A stretch of 64,000 nucleotides of DNA from Pseudonocardia broussonetiae (GTDB lineage Bacteria > Actinomycetota > Actinomycetes > Mycobacteriales > Pseudonocardiaceae): contig NZ_CP053564.1 of assembly GCF_013155125.1 (NCBI RefSeq), forward strand, positions 2,921,501 to 2,985,500, given 5' to 3'. The translations under genes were made by a program, and so were the position numbers. Position 1 is the stretch's first letter, and each line of letters starts with the position of its first letter. Under the pieces are notes generated by a model. It saw nothing but the letters and a program-made list of their open reading frames with translations, did not search any database and was not told the DNA's origin. This document shows positions 55,953 to 64,000 of the stretch, piece after piece.

Positions 55953-56738
55953 ATGAACATCGTCGTGCTGGTCAAGCAGGTGCCTGACACCTACTCCGAA
56001 CGCAAGCTCAACCCGTCGGACGGTGTTCTGGACCGGGACGCCACCGACGCGGTCCTGGACGAGATCAACGAGCGGGCCGTGGAGGCCGCGCTGGTGCTCA
56101 AGGAGGCCAACGACGGCTCCGAGGTCACCGTGCTGACGATGGGCCCCGACCGGGCCACCGACGCGATCCGCAAGGCGCTGTCGATGGGTGCGGACAAGGC
56201 GGTGCACCTGTCGGACGAGGCGCTGGCCGGGACCGACGCCGTGGGCACCGCGAAGGCGCTGGCCAAGGCGATCGGCACCGTCGAGGGCGTCGACCTGGTC
56301 ATCGCCGGCAACGAGGCCTCGGACGGCCGCGGCGGTGCGGTGCCGGCGATGGTGGCCGACCTGCTCGGGTTCCCCGCGCTCACCCACGCCCGCGAGATCA
56401 CGATCGACGGGTCGGCGGTCACGGTGAAGCGCGAGACCGACGACGGCATCACGATGCTGTCCGCGGAGCTGCCCGCCGTGATCTCGGTCGGAGAGAAGAT
56501 CAACGAGCCGCGCTACCCCTCGTTCAAGGGGATCATGGCCGCGAAGAAGAAGCCGGTCTCCACGATCGGCCTGGCCGACGCCGGGATCGACGCCTCCGAG
56601 GTCGGTCTGGCCAACGCGCTGTCGCTGGTGACCTCCGCGTCGCCCAAGCCGCCCAAGAGCGCGGGCGAGAAGATCGAGGACGAGGGCGACGGCGGGTCGA
56701 AGATCGCCGCGTTCCTGGTCTCCCAGAAGCTCATCTGA
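55953..56738 (+). CDS. etfB: Electron transfer flavoprotein beta subunit
   Basis: A 261-aa FixA/EtfB: N-terminal MNIVVLVKQVPDTYSERKL, AMP-binding region VIAGNEASDGRGGAVPAMVA, and PAVISVGEKINEPRYPSF as in the family. With EtfA it carries electrons from acyl-CoA dehydrogenases to the quinone pool. Position matches Rv3029c (fixA). ATG 55953, with an AGAGG upstream. Confidence 0.95.
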   Translation: MNIVVLVKQVPDTYSERKLNPSDGVLDRDATDAVLDEINERAVEAALVLKEANDGSEVTVLTMGPDRATDAIRKALSMGADKAVHLSDEALAGTDAVGTAKALAKAIGTVEGVDLVIAGNEASDGRGGAVPAMVADLLGFPALTHAREITIDGSAVTVKRETDDGITMLSAELPAVISVGEKINEPRYPSFKGIMAAKKKPVSTIGLADAGIDASEVGLANALSLVTSASPKPPKSAGEKIEDEGDGGSKIAAFLVSQKLI

Positions 56739-56753
56739 GGAAGGAAGACCGAT

Positions 56754-57698
56754 ATGGCTGAGGTACTGGTCCTCGTCGACCACCTCGAGGGTGAGATCAA
56801 GAAGTCGACCTACGAGCTGCTGACCGCCGCCCGCACGCTGGGCGAGCCGTCCGCCGTCGTGGTGGGTGCGGCGGGCACGGCGGCCAAGCTGGCCGACGGC
56901 CTGGCCGGGCACGGCGCGGAGAAGATCTACGTGGCCGAGACCGACGACGCGTCGTTCCTGACCCCGGAGGTGTCGGTGCTGGCCTCGCTGGTCGAGTCGG
57001 CGTCGCCGGCGGCGGTGCTGATCGCGGTCACCCCGGACGGCAAGGAGATCGCCGGTCGCCTGGCGGTCCGGACGAACTCGGCGTGGCTCAACGACGTCGT
57101 CGCCATCGCCGGTGACGGTGTCACGCACTCGGTGTTCGGTGGCGCGTTCGTCGCCGAGGCCAAGGCCAACACCGAGCACCCGGTGATCACGCTGCGCCCG
57201 GGCTCGGTCGACATCGAGCCCACCGCGGGCGCCGGCGCGCAGGAGACCGTCACGGTGACGGTCGACGGGCGCAACGCCACGGTCACCAGCCGCGAGCCGA
57301 TCGTGGGCGGTGACCGCCCGGAGCTGACCGAGGCCTCGGTGGTCGTGTCCGGTGGCCGCGGTGTGGGCTCGGCGGACGACTTCGGTGTGGTCGAGGGCCT
57401 GGCCGACACCCTGGGTGCGGCCGTGGGCGCCTCGCGCGCGGCGGTCGACTCGGGCTACTACCCGCACCAGTTCCAGGTCGGGCAGACCGGGAAGACGGTG
57501 TCCCCGCAGCTCTACATCGCGCTGGGGATCTCGGGTGCGATCCAGCACCGGGCCGGGATGCAGACGTCGAAGACGATCATCGCGGTGAACAAGGACGCCG
57601 AGGCGCCGATCTTCGAGATCGCCGACTTCGGTGTGGTGGGCGACCTGTTCACCGTCGCTCCGCAGCTCAAGGACGAGATCGCGAAGCGCAAGTCCTGA
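56754..57698 (+). CDS. etfA: Electron transfer flavoprotein alpha subunit
   Basis: A 314-aa FixB/EtfA. The C-terminal FAD-binding signature reads [20 protein letters not shown] then [16 protein letters not shown]. It starts 15 bp after etfB with AGGAAGG upstream, so one operon. Orthologous in order to Rv3028c. Confidence 0.95.
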   Translation: MAEVLVLVDHLEGEIKKSTYELLTAARTLGEPSAVVVGAAGTAAKLADGLAGHGAEKIYVAETDDASFLTPEVSVLASLVESASPAAVLIAVTPDGKEIAGRLAVRTNSAWLNDVVAIAGDGVTHSVFGGAFVAEAKANTEHPVITLRPGSVDIEPTAGAGAQETVTVTVDGRNATVTSREPIVGGDRPELTEASVVVSGGRGVGSADDFGVVEGLADTLGAAVGASRAAVDSGYYPHQFQVGQTGKTVSPQLYIALGISGAIQHRAGMQTSKTIIAVNKDAEAPIFEIADFGVVGDLFTVAPQLKDEIAKRKS

Positions 57699-57715
57699 TC
57701 TGCCGCCGCTAGTTC

Positions 57716-57770
57716 TTGCAGGAAAGCCACGTTCACGCCATCTGGTTGCGTGAACGTGGCTTTCCTGCAA
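57716..57770. repeat. 55-bp intergenic palindrome, family A copy 2
   Basis: Perfect 23-bp arms (TTGCAGGAAAGCCACGTTCA-CGC) with a 9-nt loop, 17 bp after the etfA stop. Arms match copy 1, and only the loop differs. Placed between co-directional genes. Confidence 0.9.
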
Positions 57771-57815
57771 TGAGGGGTCGGGGTCCGGGTCACCTCCGAG
57801 GGCTACGAACAGCGG

Positions 57816-58574
57816 GTGACCGCATCGCAGGTGCTCGCCGCGACCCCGCCGGCCGCCGCCTCCCGCTACTCCCTGCTGCTCACCACCGACGCCGCCGAGG
57901 TCCGCGCCGCCCAGCGGCTGCGCCACCGCGTGTTCGCGGGTGAGCTCGGCGCCCGGCTGCACAGCCCCGAGCCCGGCCTGGACGTCGACAGGTTCGACGC
58001 CCACTGCGACCACCTCGTCGTCCGCGAGGACGCCACGGGCGAGATCGTCGGGACCTACCGGATGCTGCCGCCCGCCCGGGCCCGCGACGCCGGGGGCCTC
58101 TACGCCGAGGGCGAGTTCGCGCTCGACGCGCTGGCCCCGCTGCGCGGCTCGCTGGTCGAGACCGGGCGCTCGTGCGTGCACCCCGACCACCGCGACGGCG
58201 CCGTCATCAACCTCGTGTGGGCCGGCATCGCCCGCTACATGCTGCTCACCGGCCACCGCTGGCTGATCGGCTGCGCGAGCGTCCCGCTGGCCGACGGGGG
58301 AGCGCTCGCCGCGTCGGTGGCCGCGAGGGTCCGCGACGGGCACCTCTCACCCCCCGACCGGCGCGTGACGCCCCACCGCCCCTGGACGCACGACGGCCCG
58401 GTCGTCCGCGCGCCGCTCCCACCCCTGCTGCGCGGCTACCTGCGCCTGGGCGCGCAGGTGTGCGGCGACCCCGCGCACGACCCCGACTTCGGCTGCGCCG
58501 ACTTCCCGGTCCTGCTCGGCCTCGACCACATGGACCCCCGCTACGCCCGGTTCTTCCTGGGGGAGGGGGCGTGA
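57816..58574 (+). CDS. GNAT-fold N-acyltransferase (OlsB-like; Rv3027c position)
   Basis: A 252-aa protein of the PEP-CTERM/OlsB-like GNAT acyltransferase group: AAQRLRHRVFAGELGARL, CDHLVVREDATGEIVGTYRM, ETGRSCVHPDHRDGAVINLV and the C-terminal PDFGCADFPVLLGLDHMDPR block match ornithine-acyl[ACP] N-acyltransferases. GTG 57816. The next gene, an O-acyltransferase, overlaps by 4 bp, so together they could make a two-chain aminolipid (inference). Position equals Rv3027c. Confidence 0.82.
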   Translation: MTASQVLAATPPAAASRYSLLLTTDAAEVRAAQRLRHRVFAGELGARLHSPEPGLDVDRFDAHCDHLVVREDATGEIVGTYRMLPPARARDAGGLYAEGEFALDALAPLRGSLVETGRSCVHPDHRDGAVINLVWAGIARYMLLTGHRWLIGCASVPLADGGALAASVAARVRDGHLSPPDRRVTPHRPWTHDGPVVRAPLPPLLRGYLRLGAQVCGDPAHDPDFGCADFPVLLGLDHMDPRYARFFLGEGA

Positions 58575-59431
58575 GCGCGCTGCACCGCGCCCCGGCGGCC
58601 TGGGTGCCCGTGCCGGTCTGCGGGCCCGGCTGTCTGCCCGGCGACGGCCCCCGCGTCGGCGCGGCGTGCTTCGCCGCCCGGCTCGCGGGGCTCGTCGTCG
58701 TGCTGGCGGGGACGGTCGCGGGCGTCGCCGTGCTGCGCGGACGGGCGCGCCGGGGCTGGGTGCGCACCTGCGCCGGTGCCGCGCTGCGGGCCGCGGGGGT
58801 GCGGGCCGTCGTCTCCGGGCGGCTGCCGCGCCAGCGCGCGCTCGTCGTCGCCAACCACCTGTCCTGGATCGACGTGCTCGCCTTGTTCGCCGCCGGGCCG
58901 GTGCGCATGCAGGCCAAGCGCGAGGTCCGCGACTGGCCCGTCCTCGGCCCGCTCGCCGCCCGCACCGGCGCCCTGTTCGTCGACCGCTCGGGCCTGCGGG
59001 CGCTCCCCGCCACCGTCGCCGAGACCGCCGCCGCGCTGCGCTCGGGCGCCGTCGTCGGCGTGTTCCCCGAGGGCACGACCTGGTGCGGCGCCGCGGCCGG
59101 GACGTTCCGTCGGGCCGCGTTCCAGGCCGCTGTCGACGCCGGGACGCCCGTCACACCCGTCGCGTTCGTGCTGCGCGACGGCGCCGGCCCCGCCACCGCG
59201 ACGGGCGCCTTCGTCGGCGACCAGACGCTGTGGGACTCGCTGTGCCGCGTCCTGCGTGCACCCGCCCTGACCTGCGAGATGACCGTGCTGCCCGCGCTGG
59301 ACCCGGCCGGGTCCGACCGGCGGGCGCTCGCCGCGGCCGCGGCCACCGCGGTCGGTGCCGTGACCGGTGTGTCCCACCCCGTCCCCGTCGCGCCCCGTCC
59401 CGACGCCCGGCCCGTCCCCGTCGCCGCGTAG
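58571..59431 (+). CDS. 1-acyl-sn-glycerol-3-phosphate acyltransferase family (OlsA/PlsC-like)
   Basis: A 286-aa membrane-associated LPLAT: motif I NHLSWIDV (Hx4D), motif [16 protein letters not shown], and one N-terminal hydrophobic helix ([20 protein letters not shown]). Coupled to the preceding GNAT gene (GTGA overlap), like olsBA. Position equals Rv3026c. Plain phospholipid acyltransferase is the alternative. Confidence 0.85.
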   Translation: MSALHRAPAAWVPVPVCGPGCLPGDGPRVGAACFAARLAGLVVVLAGTVAGVAVLRGRARRGWVRTCAGAALRAAGVRAVVSGRLPRQRALVVANHLSWIDVLALFAAGPVRMQAKREVRDWPVLGPLAARTGALFVDRSGLRALPATVAETAAALRSGAVVGVFPEGTTWCGAAAGTFRRAAFQAAVDAGTPVTPVAFVLRDGAGPATATGAFVGDQTLWDSLCRVLRAPALTCEMTVLPALDPAGSDRRALAAAAATAVGAVTGVSHPVPVAPRPDARPVPVAA

Positions 59432-59489
59432 GCGGGAGCCCGGGCGACTATCCTCGGGTCGACCCAGCGACACGGGAAGGCCATGTGAC

Positions 59490-60701
59490 GTGACGCCACC
59501 GAGCGCCGGCTCCACCTACCTCGACCACGCGGCGACCACACCCATGCTGCCCGAGGCCGTGGCCGCGATGTGCGAGGCACTGGCCCGCACCGGCAACGCG
59601 TCGTCCCTGCACTCGGCGGGCCGCCGCGCCCGGCGCGAGGTCGAGGAGTCGCGCGAGCGCATCGCCGCGGCCGTCGGCGCGCGCCCGTCGGAGGTCGTGC
59701 TCACCACCGGCGGCACCGAGAGCGACAACCTCGCCGTCAAGGGCCTGTACTGGGCCCGCCACGCCGCCGACCCCCGCCGCGTCCGCGTCCTCCTGCCCGG
59801 CATCGAGCACCACGCCGTCCTCGACTCGGCGCAGTGGCTCGCCGAGCACTCCGGCGCCACCGTCGAGCACCTGCCCGTCGACGGCGTCGGCCGCGTCCGG
59901 CCGGAGGTGCTGCGGGCGGCGCTGGAGTCCGCGCCGGAGACCGTCGCGCTCGTGTCGGTGATGTGGGCCAACAACGAGGTCGGCACCGTCAACCCGGTCC
60001 GCGAGCTCGCCGAGATCGCCCACGAGTTCGACGTGCCGCTGCACACCGACGCCGTGCAGGCCGTCGGGATCCTGCCGGTCGACTTCGCCGCGTCCGGCGT
60101 CGACGCGCTCACCCTCACCGGCCACAAGCTCGGCGGCCCCTACGGCGCGGGCGCGCTGCTGCTGGGGCGGTCCGTGCAGCTCACGCCGCTGCTGCACGGC
60201 GGCGGCCAGGAGCGCGACGTGCGCTCCGGCACGCTCGACACGCCGGCCGTCGTCGGGCTGGCCACCGCCGTCGACCTGTCGGTGGCCGACGCCCCGCGCC
60301 GCGCCGCGATGCTCACCGGCCTGCGCGACGACCTCGTCGGCAAGGTCCTGGCCACCGTCGGCGACGCCACGCTCAACGGCGACCCCGGCACCGGCACCAT
60401 CGACGGCGGGCCGTCGCGGCTGCCCGGCAACGCCCACCTGTCGTTCCCCGGCTGCGAGGGCGACTCGCTGCTCATGCTGCTCGACGCCCACGGCATCGAG
60501 TGCTCCACCGGCTCCGCCTGCACCGCGGGCGTGGCGCAGCCCAGCCACGTCCTGCTCGCGATGGGCACCGACGAGGCCACCGCCCGCGGCTCGCTGCGCT
60601 TCTCCCTGGGGCACACCTCGCGCCCCGAGGACGTCGACGCGGTGGCGGCGGTGATCGGGCAGGTCGTGGAGCGCGCGCGGCGGGCCGGGGCGGGGCGCTG
60701 A
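59490..60701 (+). CDS. iscS: Cysteine desulfurase (IscS/NifS family)
   Basis: A 403-aa PLP enzyme: [31 protein letters not shown]-Lys in [12 protein letters not shown] (about 213), and catalytic Cys in [16 protein letters not shown] (about 343). It precedes mnmA by 18 bp, so a dedicated role in giving sulfur for tRNA 2-thiouridine is likely. Start GTG 59490. A GTG 5 nt upstream would run into a stop. Position equals Rv3025c. Confidence 0.92.
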   Translation: MTPPSAGSTYLDHAATTPMLPEAVAAMCEALARTGNASSLHSAGRRARREVEESRERIAAAVGARPSEVVLTTGGTESDNLAVKGLYWARHAADPRRVRVLLPGIEHHAVLDSAQWLAEHSGATVEHLPVDGVGRVRPEVLRAALESAPETVALVSVMWANNEVGTVNPVRELAEIAHEFDVPLHTDAVQAVGILPVDFAASGVDALTLTGHKLGGPYGAGALLLGRSVQLTPLLHGGGQERDVRSGTLDTPAVVGLATAVDLSVADAPRRAAMLTGLRDDLVGKVLATVGDATLNGDPGTGTIDGGPSRLPGNAHLSFPGCEGDSLLMLLDAHGIECSTGSACTAGVAQPSHVLLAMGTDEATARGSLRFSLGHTSRPEDVDAVAAVIGQVVERARRAGAGR

Positions 60702-60719
60702 GCGCATGAGGGTCCTGAC

Positions 60720-61787
60720 ATGAGGGTTCTGGCCGCGATGAGCGGCGGCGTCGACTCCGCGGTGGCCGCGGCGCGCGCCGTCGACGCCGGGCACGACGTC
60801 GTCGGGGTGCACCTGGCGCTGTCGGAGACGCCGGCCGCGCTGCGCGGCGGGTCGCGCGGCTGCTGCTCCAAGGAGGACGCCGGCGACGCCCGCCGCGCCG
60901 CCGACGTCCTCGACATCCCGTTCTACGTGTGGGACTTCGCGGCGCGCTTCACCGAGGACGTCGTCGACGACTTCGTGGCGGCCTACGCGGCGGGGGAGAC
61001 CCCCAACCCGTGCCTGCGGTGCAACGAGAAGATCAAGTTCGCGGCGCTGCTCGACCGGGCGCTCGGGCTGGGCTTCGACGCCGTCTGCACCGGGCACTAC
61101 GCGCAGCTGCGCCAGGGCGAGCTCCGCCGGGCCGTCGACGTCGACAAGGACCAGTCCTACGTCCTCGCGGTGCTCACCGCGCACCAGCTGCGGCACGCGA
61201 TGTTCCCGCTCGGCGACACCCCCAAGCCCGCCGTGCGCGCGGAGGCCGCGGCCCGCGGGCTGCGCGTCGCCGACAAGCCCGACAGCCACGACATCTGCTT
61301 CATCCCCTCCGGCGACACCCGCGCGTTCCTCGGCGCGCGCATCGGCGCCCGGCCCGGCCCGATCGTCGACGACGCCACGGGCGCGGAGCTGGGCCGCCAC
61401 GACGGCGTCCACGGGTTCACCGTCGGGCAGCGCAAGGGCCTGGGCGTCGACGCCCCCGCCGCCGACGGCCGCCCCCGCTACGTGCTGGGGATCGAGCCGG
61501 TGTCGGGCACGGTGCGGGTGGGTCCGGCCGACGCGCTCGACGTGCGCGCGATCGACGCCACGGCCGTGGTGTGGAGCTCGGGCGAGGCGCCCGCGGGGCC
61601 GTTCGCCTGCACGGTGCAGGTGCGCGCGCACGGGGGCCTGGCGCCCGCGGTCGTGCACCCCGGCCCCGGCGGGGTGCTGCGGGTGGAGCTGGGCGAGCCG
61701 CTGCGCGGGGTGGCCCCGGGCCAGGCGGTGGCGCTGTACGACGGGGACGTGGTGCGGGGGAGCGCGCGGATCACCGGCACGGCCTGA
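60720..61787 (+). CDS. mnmA: tRNA 2-thiouridylase MnmA
   Basis: A 355-aa ATP-dependent tRNA-specific 2-thiouridylase modifying U34 of Glu/Gln/Lys tRNAs. The PP-loop is [15 protein letters not shown], first catalytic Cys in [13 protein letters not shown], and second in [14 protein letters not shown]. Complete C-terminal beta domain. ATG 60720. Position equals Rv3024c (trmU). Confidence 0.95.
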   Translation: MRVLAAMSGGVDSAVAAARAVDAGHDVVGVHLALSETPAALRGGSRGCCSKEDAGDARRAADVLDIPFYVWDFAARFTEDVVDDFVAAYAAGETPNPCLRCNEKIKFAALLDRALGLGFDAVCTGHYAQLRQGELRRAVDVDKDQSYVLAVLTAHQLRHAMFPLGDTPKPAVRAEAAARGLRVADKPDSHDICFIPSGDTRAFLGARIGARPGPIVDDATGAELGRHDGVHGFTVGQRKGLGVDAPAADGRPRYVLGIEPVSGTVRVGPADALDVRAIDATAVVWSSGEAPAGPFACTVQVRAHGGLAPAVVHPGPGGVLRVELGEPLRGVAPGQAVALYDGDVVRGSARITGTA

Positions 61788-61808
61788 CCTCTTCGGGCAC
61801 CCACGGAA

Positions 61809-61863
61809 TTGCAGGAAAGCCACGTTCATGCAACCGGGCTGCATGAACGTGGCTTTCCTGCAA
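61809..61863. repeat. 55-bp intergenic palindrome, family A copy 3
   Basis: Perfect 24-bp arms with a 7-nt loop. Relative to copies 1 and 2, one arm has C to T (TTCATGCA) and the other arm has the matching G to A (TGCATGAA), so pairing is kept by a compensatory change. Lies between convergent mnmA and the cupredoxin-like gene. Confidence 0.9.
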
Positions 61864-61868
61864 CGCCC

Positions 61869-62654
61869 TCAGGCCACCGTGATCGTCGTGATCATCCCCT
61901 GCAGGTGGTGCGGGATCTCGCCCTCGTCACCGACCGGGCAGAACAGGAAGTAGGTCCCCGGCTCCAGGTCCGCGAGCGTGCCGCCGGTCTGCCCCGGAGC
62001 CGCCGCCGCGGCGCCCGGCACGAGGTCGACCGCCCCGAACAGCTCCTCCATCGGCATCGCGGTGAACTGCTCGGCCGTCATCGCGGGGTCCTTGGCCCGG
62101 GCCAGGAGCGCGACGTGGAACTGCTCGTCCTCGCTCCGGTTCTCCATCAGCACGCTGATCGGGCCGGGCTCCAGGGTGGCGGGGGCGCCGGTGAACTCGA
62201 AGTCGCGGCCGACCAGGTCGATGTTCTGGTAGCCGCAGTTGTCGTGGGCCCACGTCTCGTAGCCCGCGAGGGCGGCGTTCAGGCCCGGGTCGTCGAACGC
62301 GGGGAGGACGCCGTCGTTCGCGGCGGTCTGCACGAAGGGCTGGAGCGCGGTGAGCGAGGGGGTCAGCTCGGGGGGTGCGGCGGCGAGCGCGGCGTCGAGC
62401 ATCGTGGTGATCGTCGCCCCCCACGCCTTGACCTCCTCGGGCGCCGGCGGGCTCTCCGGGCCCTCCTCCGGCGTCGGCGTGGCGTCGATGCCCAGCAGGT
62501 TGGTGCAGGCGGTGTCGACGGACGAGGCGGCGGTGGTCGGGGCGGGCTGGTCGGCCGCCGCGGGGGCCGGCGCCGCGGCGCCGCCGCACGCGGTCGTCAC
62601 GCTGATCAGCGCGGCGGCGAAGACGGCCGCGGTGAGGGGGCGTCGGGTGTCCAT
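61869..62654 (-). CDS. Lipoprotein with C-terminal cupredoxin-like domain
   Basis: A 261-aa protein. The signal and lipobox are SVTTACGG. The middle has a helical region (residues about 50-150). The C-terminal 100 residues look like a blue-copper fold: a first His in DEQFHVALLA, then YFLFCPVGDEGEIPHHLQGM supplies Cys, His and Met in plastocyanin order. It lies 80 bp downstream of a multicopper oxidase on the same strand, so an electron-transfer or copper-handling partner is likely. Confidence 0.65.
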   Translation of the reverse strand: MDTRRPLTAAVFAAALISVTTACGGAAAPAPAAADQPAPTTAASSVDTACTNLLGIDATPTPEEGPESPPAPEEVKAWGATITTMLDAALAAAPPELTPSLTALQPFVQTAANDGVLPAFDDPGLNAALAGYETWAHDNCGYQNIDLVGRDFEFTGAPATLEPGPISVLMENRSEDEQFHVALLARAKDPAMTAEQFTAMPMEELFGAVDLVPGAAAAAPGQTGGTLADLEPGTYFLFCPVGDEGEIPHHLQGMITTITVA

Positions 62655-62734
62655 CGGGTCCTCCGGGTCGGGTCTCGGTCGTTCTGGGGAAAGCCTAGGA
62701 ACGCTGTTACCGCTGGTCAGGAGTGCTACCGCGA

Positions 62735-64000
62735 TCATTCGGGGGTGTTTCCCGCACCCCCGTCGTGCCGGAAGGGGGTGCTGACCCCCTCGTAGGTCAG
62801 GTGCATGACCATCCCGGCGGCGGCGTGATTCAGGTTGTGGCAGTGGTCCATCCAGATGCCGGGGTTGTCGGCGCGGAACGCGACCTCGAAGGTCTCGCCG
62901 GGGCCGACGTCGAGCGAGTCGGTCCACCACGCGCTCCCGGTCGCCGGGACGCCGTCGCGCGAGAGCACGCGCACGTGGTGGCCGTGCAGGTGCATGGGGT
63001 GCGCGTCGGTGCCGTCGTTGCGGATCGTCACGCGGACGAGCTCGCCCTCGGCGACGGTCGCGGGCTCCGGGTCGAGCGACCCGTTGATCGTCCAGACGAC
63101 GGACGGCACGCCGCGCCGCGTCACGCGCTCGGTGTCGAGGACCTGGAGGAGCTCGCGGTCGAACGGCCCGGTCTCCGGCGCCGCCGGGGTGCCGTAGGCG
63201 AGCGGGTCGAACTCCGGCCCGCCCCCGGTCAGCGGCACCGGGTCGACGCCGAAGCCGACCGACGGCCCGTCCACCAGCCCGACGGTCGCGGGCCCGGCCA
63301 GTCCGACGTCGACGCGCCCGCCCGCCGGGACGCGCAGCACCGCACCGTCGAGCGGGGTCGGACCGGTGAGGTCGGTGCCGTCGATCGCGAGGACCGTGAA
63401 CGGGGCGCCGTCGACGGCCCAGGTCTGCGTCGTCGAGTCGGTGTTGACGATCCGGACGCGCTCGACCGGGTCGCGGCGCACCGGCCCGTCGATCACGGGC
63501 TCGGTCACGGCACCGGGGTCGGGGAACGTGTGCGCGAGCAGCACGGCGTCGGGCCCGCCGCCGCCGGCCGGCTCGACCACCAGCGCGCCGAACAGCCCCC
63601 GCGCCACGGTCCGCGCCGAGTCCTGGTGGGAGTGGTACCAGTACGAGCCTGCCTGCTCGGGCCGGAAGCGGTAGACGTGCGTGCCGCCCGGCGCGACGGC
63701 GTCCTGCGTCACGCCCGCCACCCCGTCCTCGGCGTTGGGGACGTCGAGGCCGTGCCAGTGCAGCGTGACGCCCTCCTCGACGTCGGCGTTGCGCAGCTCG
63801 ACCTCGACCAGCTGCCCCGCCCGCACCCGCAGCTCCGGGCCGGGCGCGGTGCCGTCGAAGGTGAGGGCGTCGACGCCCCCGACGGGCGCGTGCCGCGCGG
63901 TGAGGGTGAACCGCACGTCGGGCTCGCCGTCGCGGGGGCCGGTGAGGTCGGTGACGCTGCGACCGGGCTCCCCGTGACCCGTGCCGTGACCCGTGCCGTG
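62735..64000 (-). CDS. Multicopper oxidase, 5' end outside window
   Basis: The frame is still open at the window edge, so the signal peptide and some N-terminal residues are missing. Four copper motifs are present: LHWHGLDVPN, SYWYHSHQDS, HPMHLHGHHVRV and WMDHCHNLNHAAAGMV (type 1 Cys plus trinuclear His). The last has Met as axial ligand, as in CueO/CotA-like enzymes. A His/Gly repeat (HGTGHGTGHG) near the edge may bind metal. Probable extracytoplasmic copper or metal oxidase. Confidence 0.9.
   Translation of the reverse strand, partial: HGTGHGTGHGEPGRSVTDLTGPRDGEPDVRFTLTARHAPVGGVDALTFDGTAPGPELRVRAGQLVEVELRNADVEEGVTLHWHGLDVPNAEDGVAGVTQDAVAPGGTHVYRFRPEQAGSYWYHSHQDSARTVARGLFGALVVEPAGGGGPDAVLLAHTFPDPGAVTEPVIDGPVRRDPVERVRIVNTDSTTQTWAVDGAPFTVLAIDGTDLTGPTPLDGAVLRVPAGGRVDVGLAGPATVGLVDGPSVGFGVDPVPLTGGGPEFDPLAYGTPAAPETGPFDRELLQVLDTERVTRRGVPSVVWTINGSLDPEPATVAEGELVRVTIRNDGTDAHPMHLHGHHVRVLSRDGVPATGSAWWTDSLDVGPGETFEVAFRADNPGIWMDHCHNLNHAAAGMVMHLTYEGVSTPFRHDGGAGNTPE

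Noticed and set aside
57716..57943. Short ORFs starting inside the 55-bp palindromes (same N-terminal peptide at several loci)
   Set aside because: The shared peptide comes only from the repeat's arm sequence, not from a gene family. The downstream parts are unrelated.
55779..58343. An 854-codon open frame on the minus strand over etfBA
   Set aside because: It is a mirror of the etfB/etfA codons with no recognisable motif. It also crosses the family A palindrome.

Overview
The window is very GC-rich, with GTG starts, 4-bp GTGA/ATGA gene overlaps, leaderless-looking starts and a complete GlgE alpha-glucan pathway. This points to an actinobacterium, most likely of the Pseudonocardia group. That placement is inferred from gene content and order, not from a marker gene. 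No rRNA, tRNA or CRISPR array was found.

Positions 1-10.4 kb hold a thiolase cut by the window edge, meaB, an XRE and a MarR regulator, small metabolic genes, a thioredoxin-TPR chaperone, a zinc-peptidase lipoprotein and a GT87 mannosyltransferase. Positions 10.3-25.7 kb are a storage-glucan region: glgB with a long repetitive C-terminal tail, a HepT/MntA-type toxin-antitoxin pair, maltokinase, treS, glgE, glgP and glgX, plus a LysM-lectin protein. Positions 25.7-38.2 kb carry an ABC ATPase, an enoyl-CoA hydratase, a methyltransferase, a two-component system with an extra LuxR protein, and a nucleoside hydrolase divergent from an NMT1-type ABC transporter and ribokinase operon.

Positions 38.2-62 kb correspond to the M. 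tuberculosis Rv3032-Rv3024c block. On the minus strand are a GT4 glucosyltransferase, a GH57 enzyme and a methyltransferase. On the plus strand are etfB, etfA, two acyltransferases, a cysteine desulfurase and mnmA. Two insertions break the block: a phytanoyl-dioxygenase/methyltransferase mini-cluster, and a 10-kb integrated element at 44552-54542.

The element is the main discovery. It has a tyrosine recombinase, a RecA-fold helicase-like ATPase, a ten-copy iteron array, an HK97-type prohead protease-like protein with a helical partner, a GIY-YIG protein, a rolling-circle Rep and an FtsK/TraB-like translocase. It sits inside the 5' end of the host methyltransferase gene, at a 15-bp core repeat. 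The element's own end supplies a new ribosome-binding site and a near-copy of the lost N-terminus, so the host gene stays open. The severed native 5' end is still readable at the far side. The gene set resembles an actinomycete integrative and conjugative element (AICE) mixed with phage-like functions.

The intergenic regions also hold several families of long palindromes. One is exactly 55 bp in three places, with a compensatory base-pair change between copies. From 61.9 kb to the end lie a cupredoxin-like lipoprotein and a multicopper oxidase cut by the window edge.
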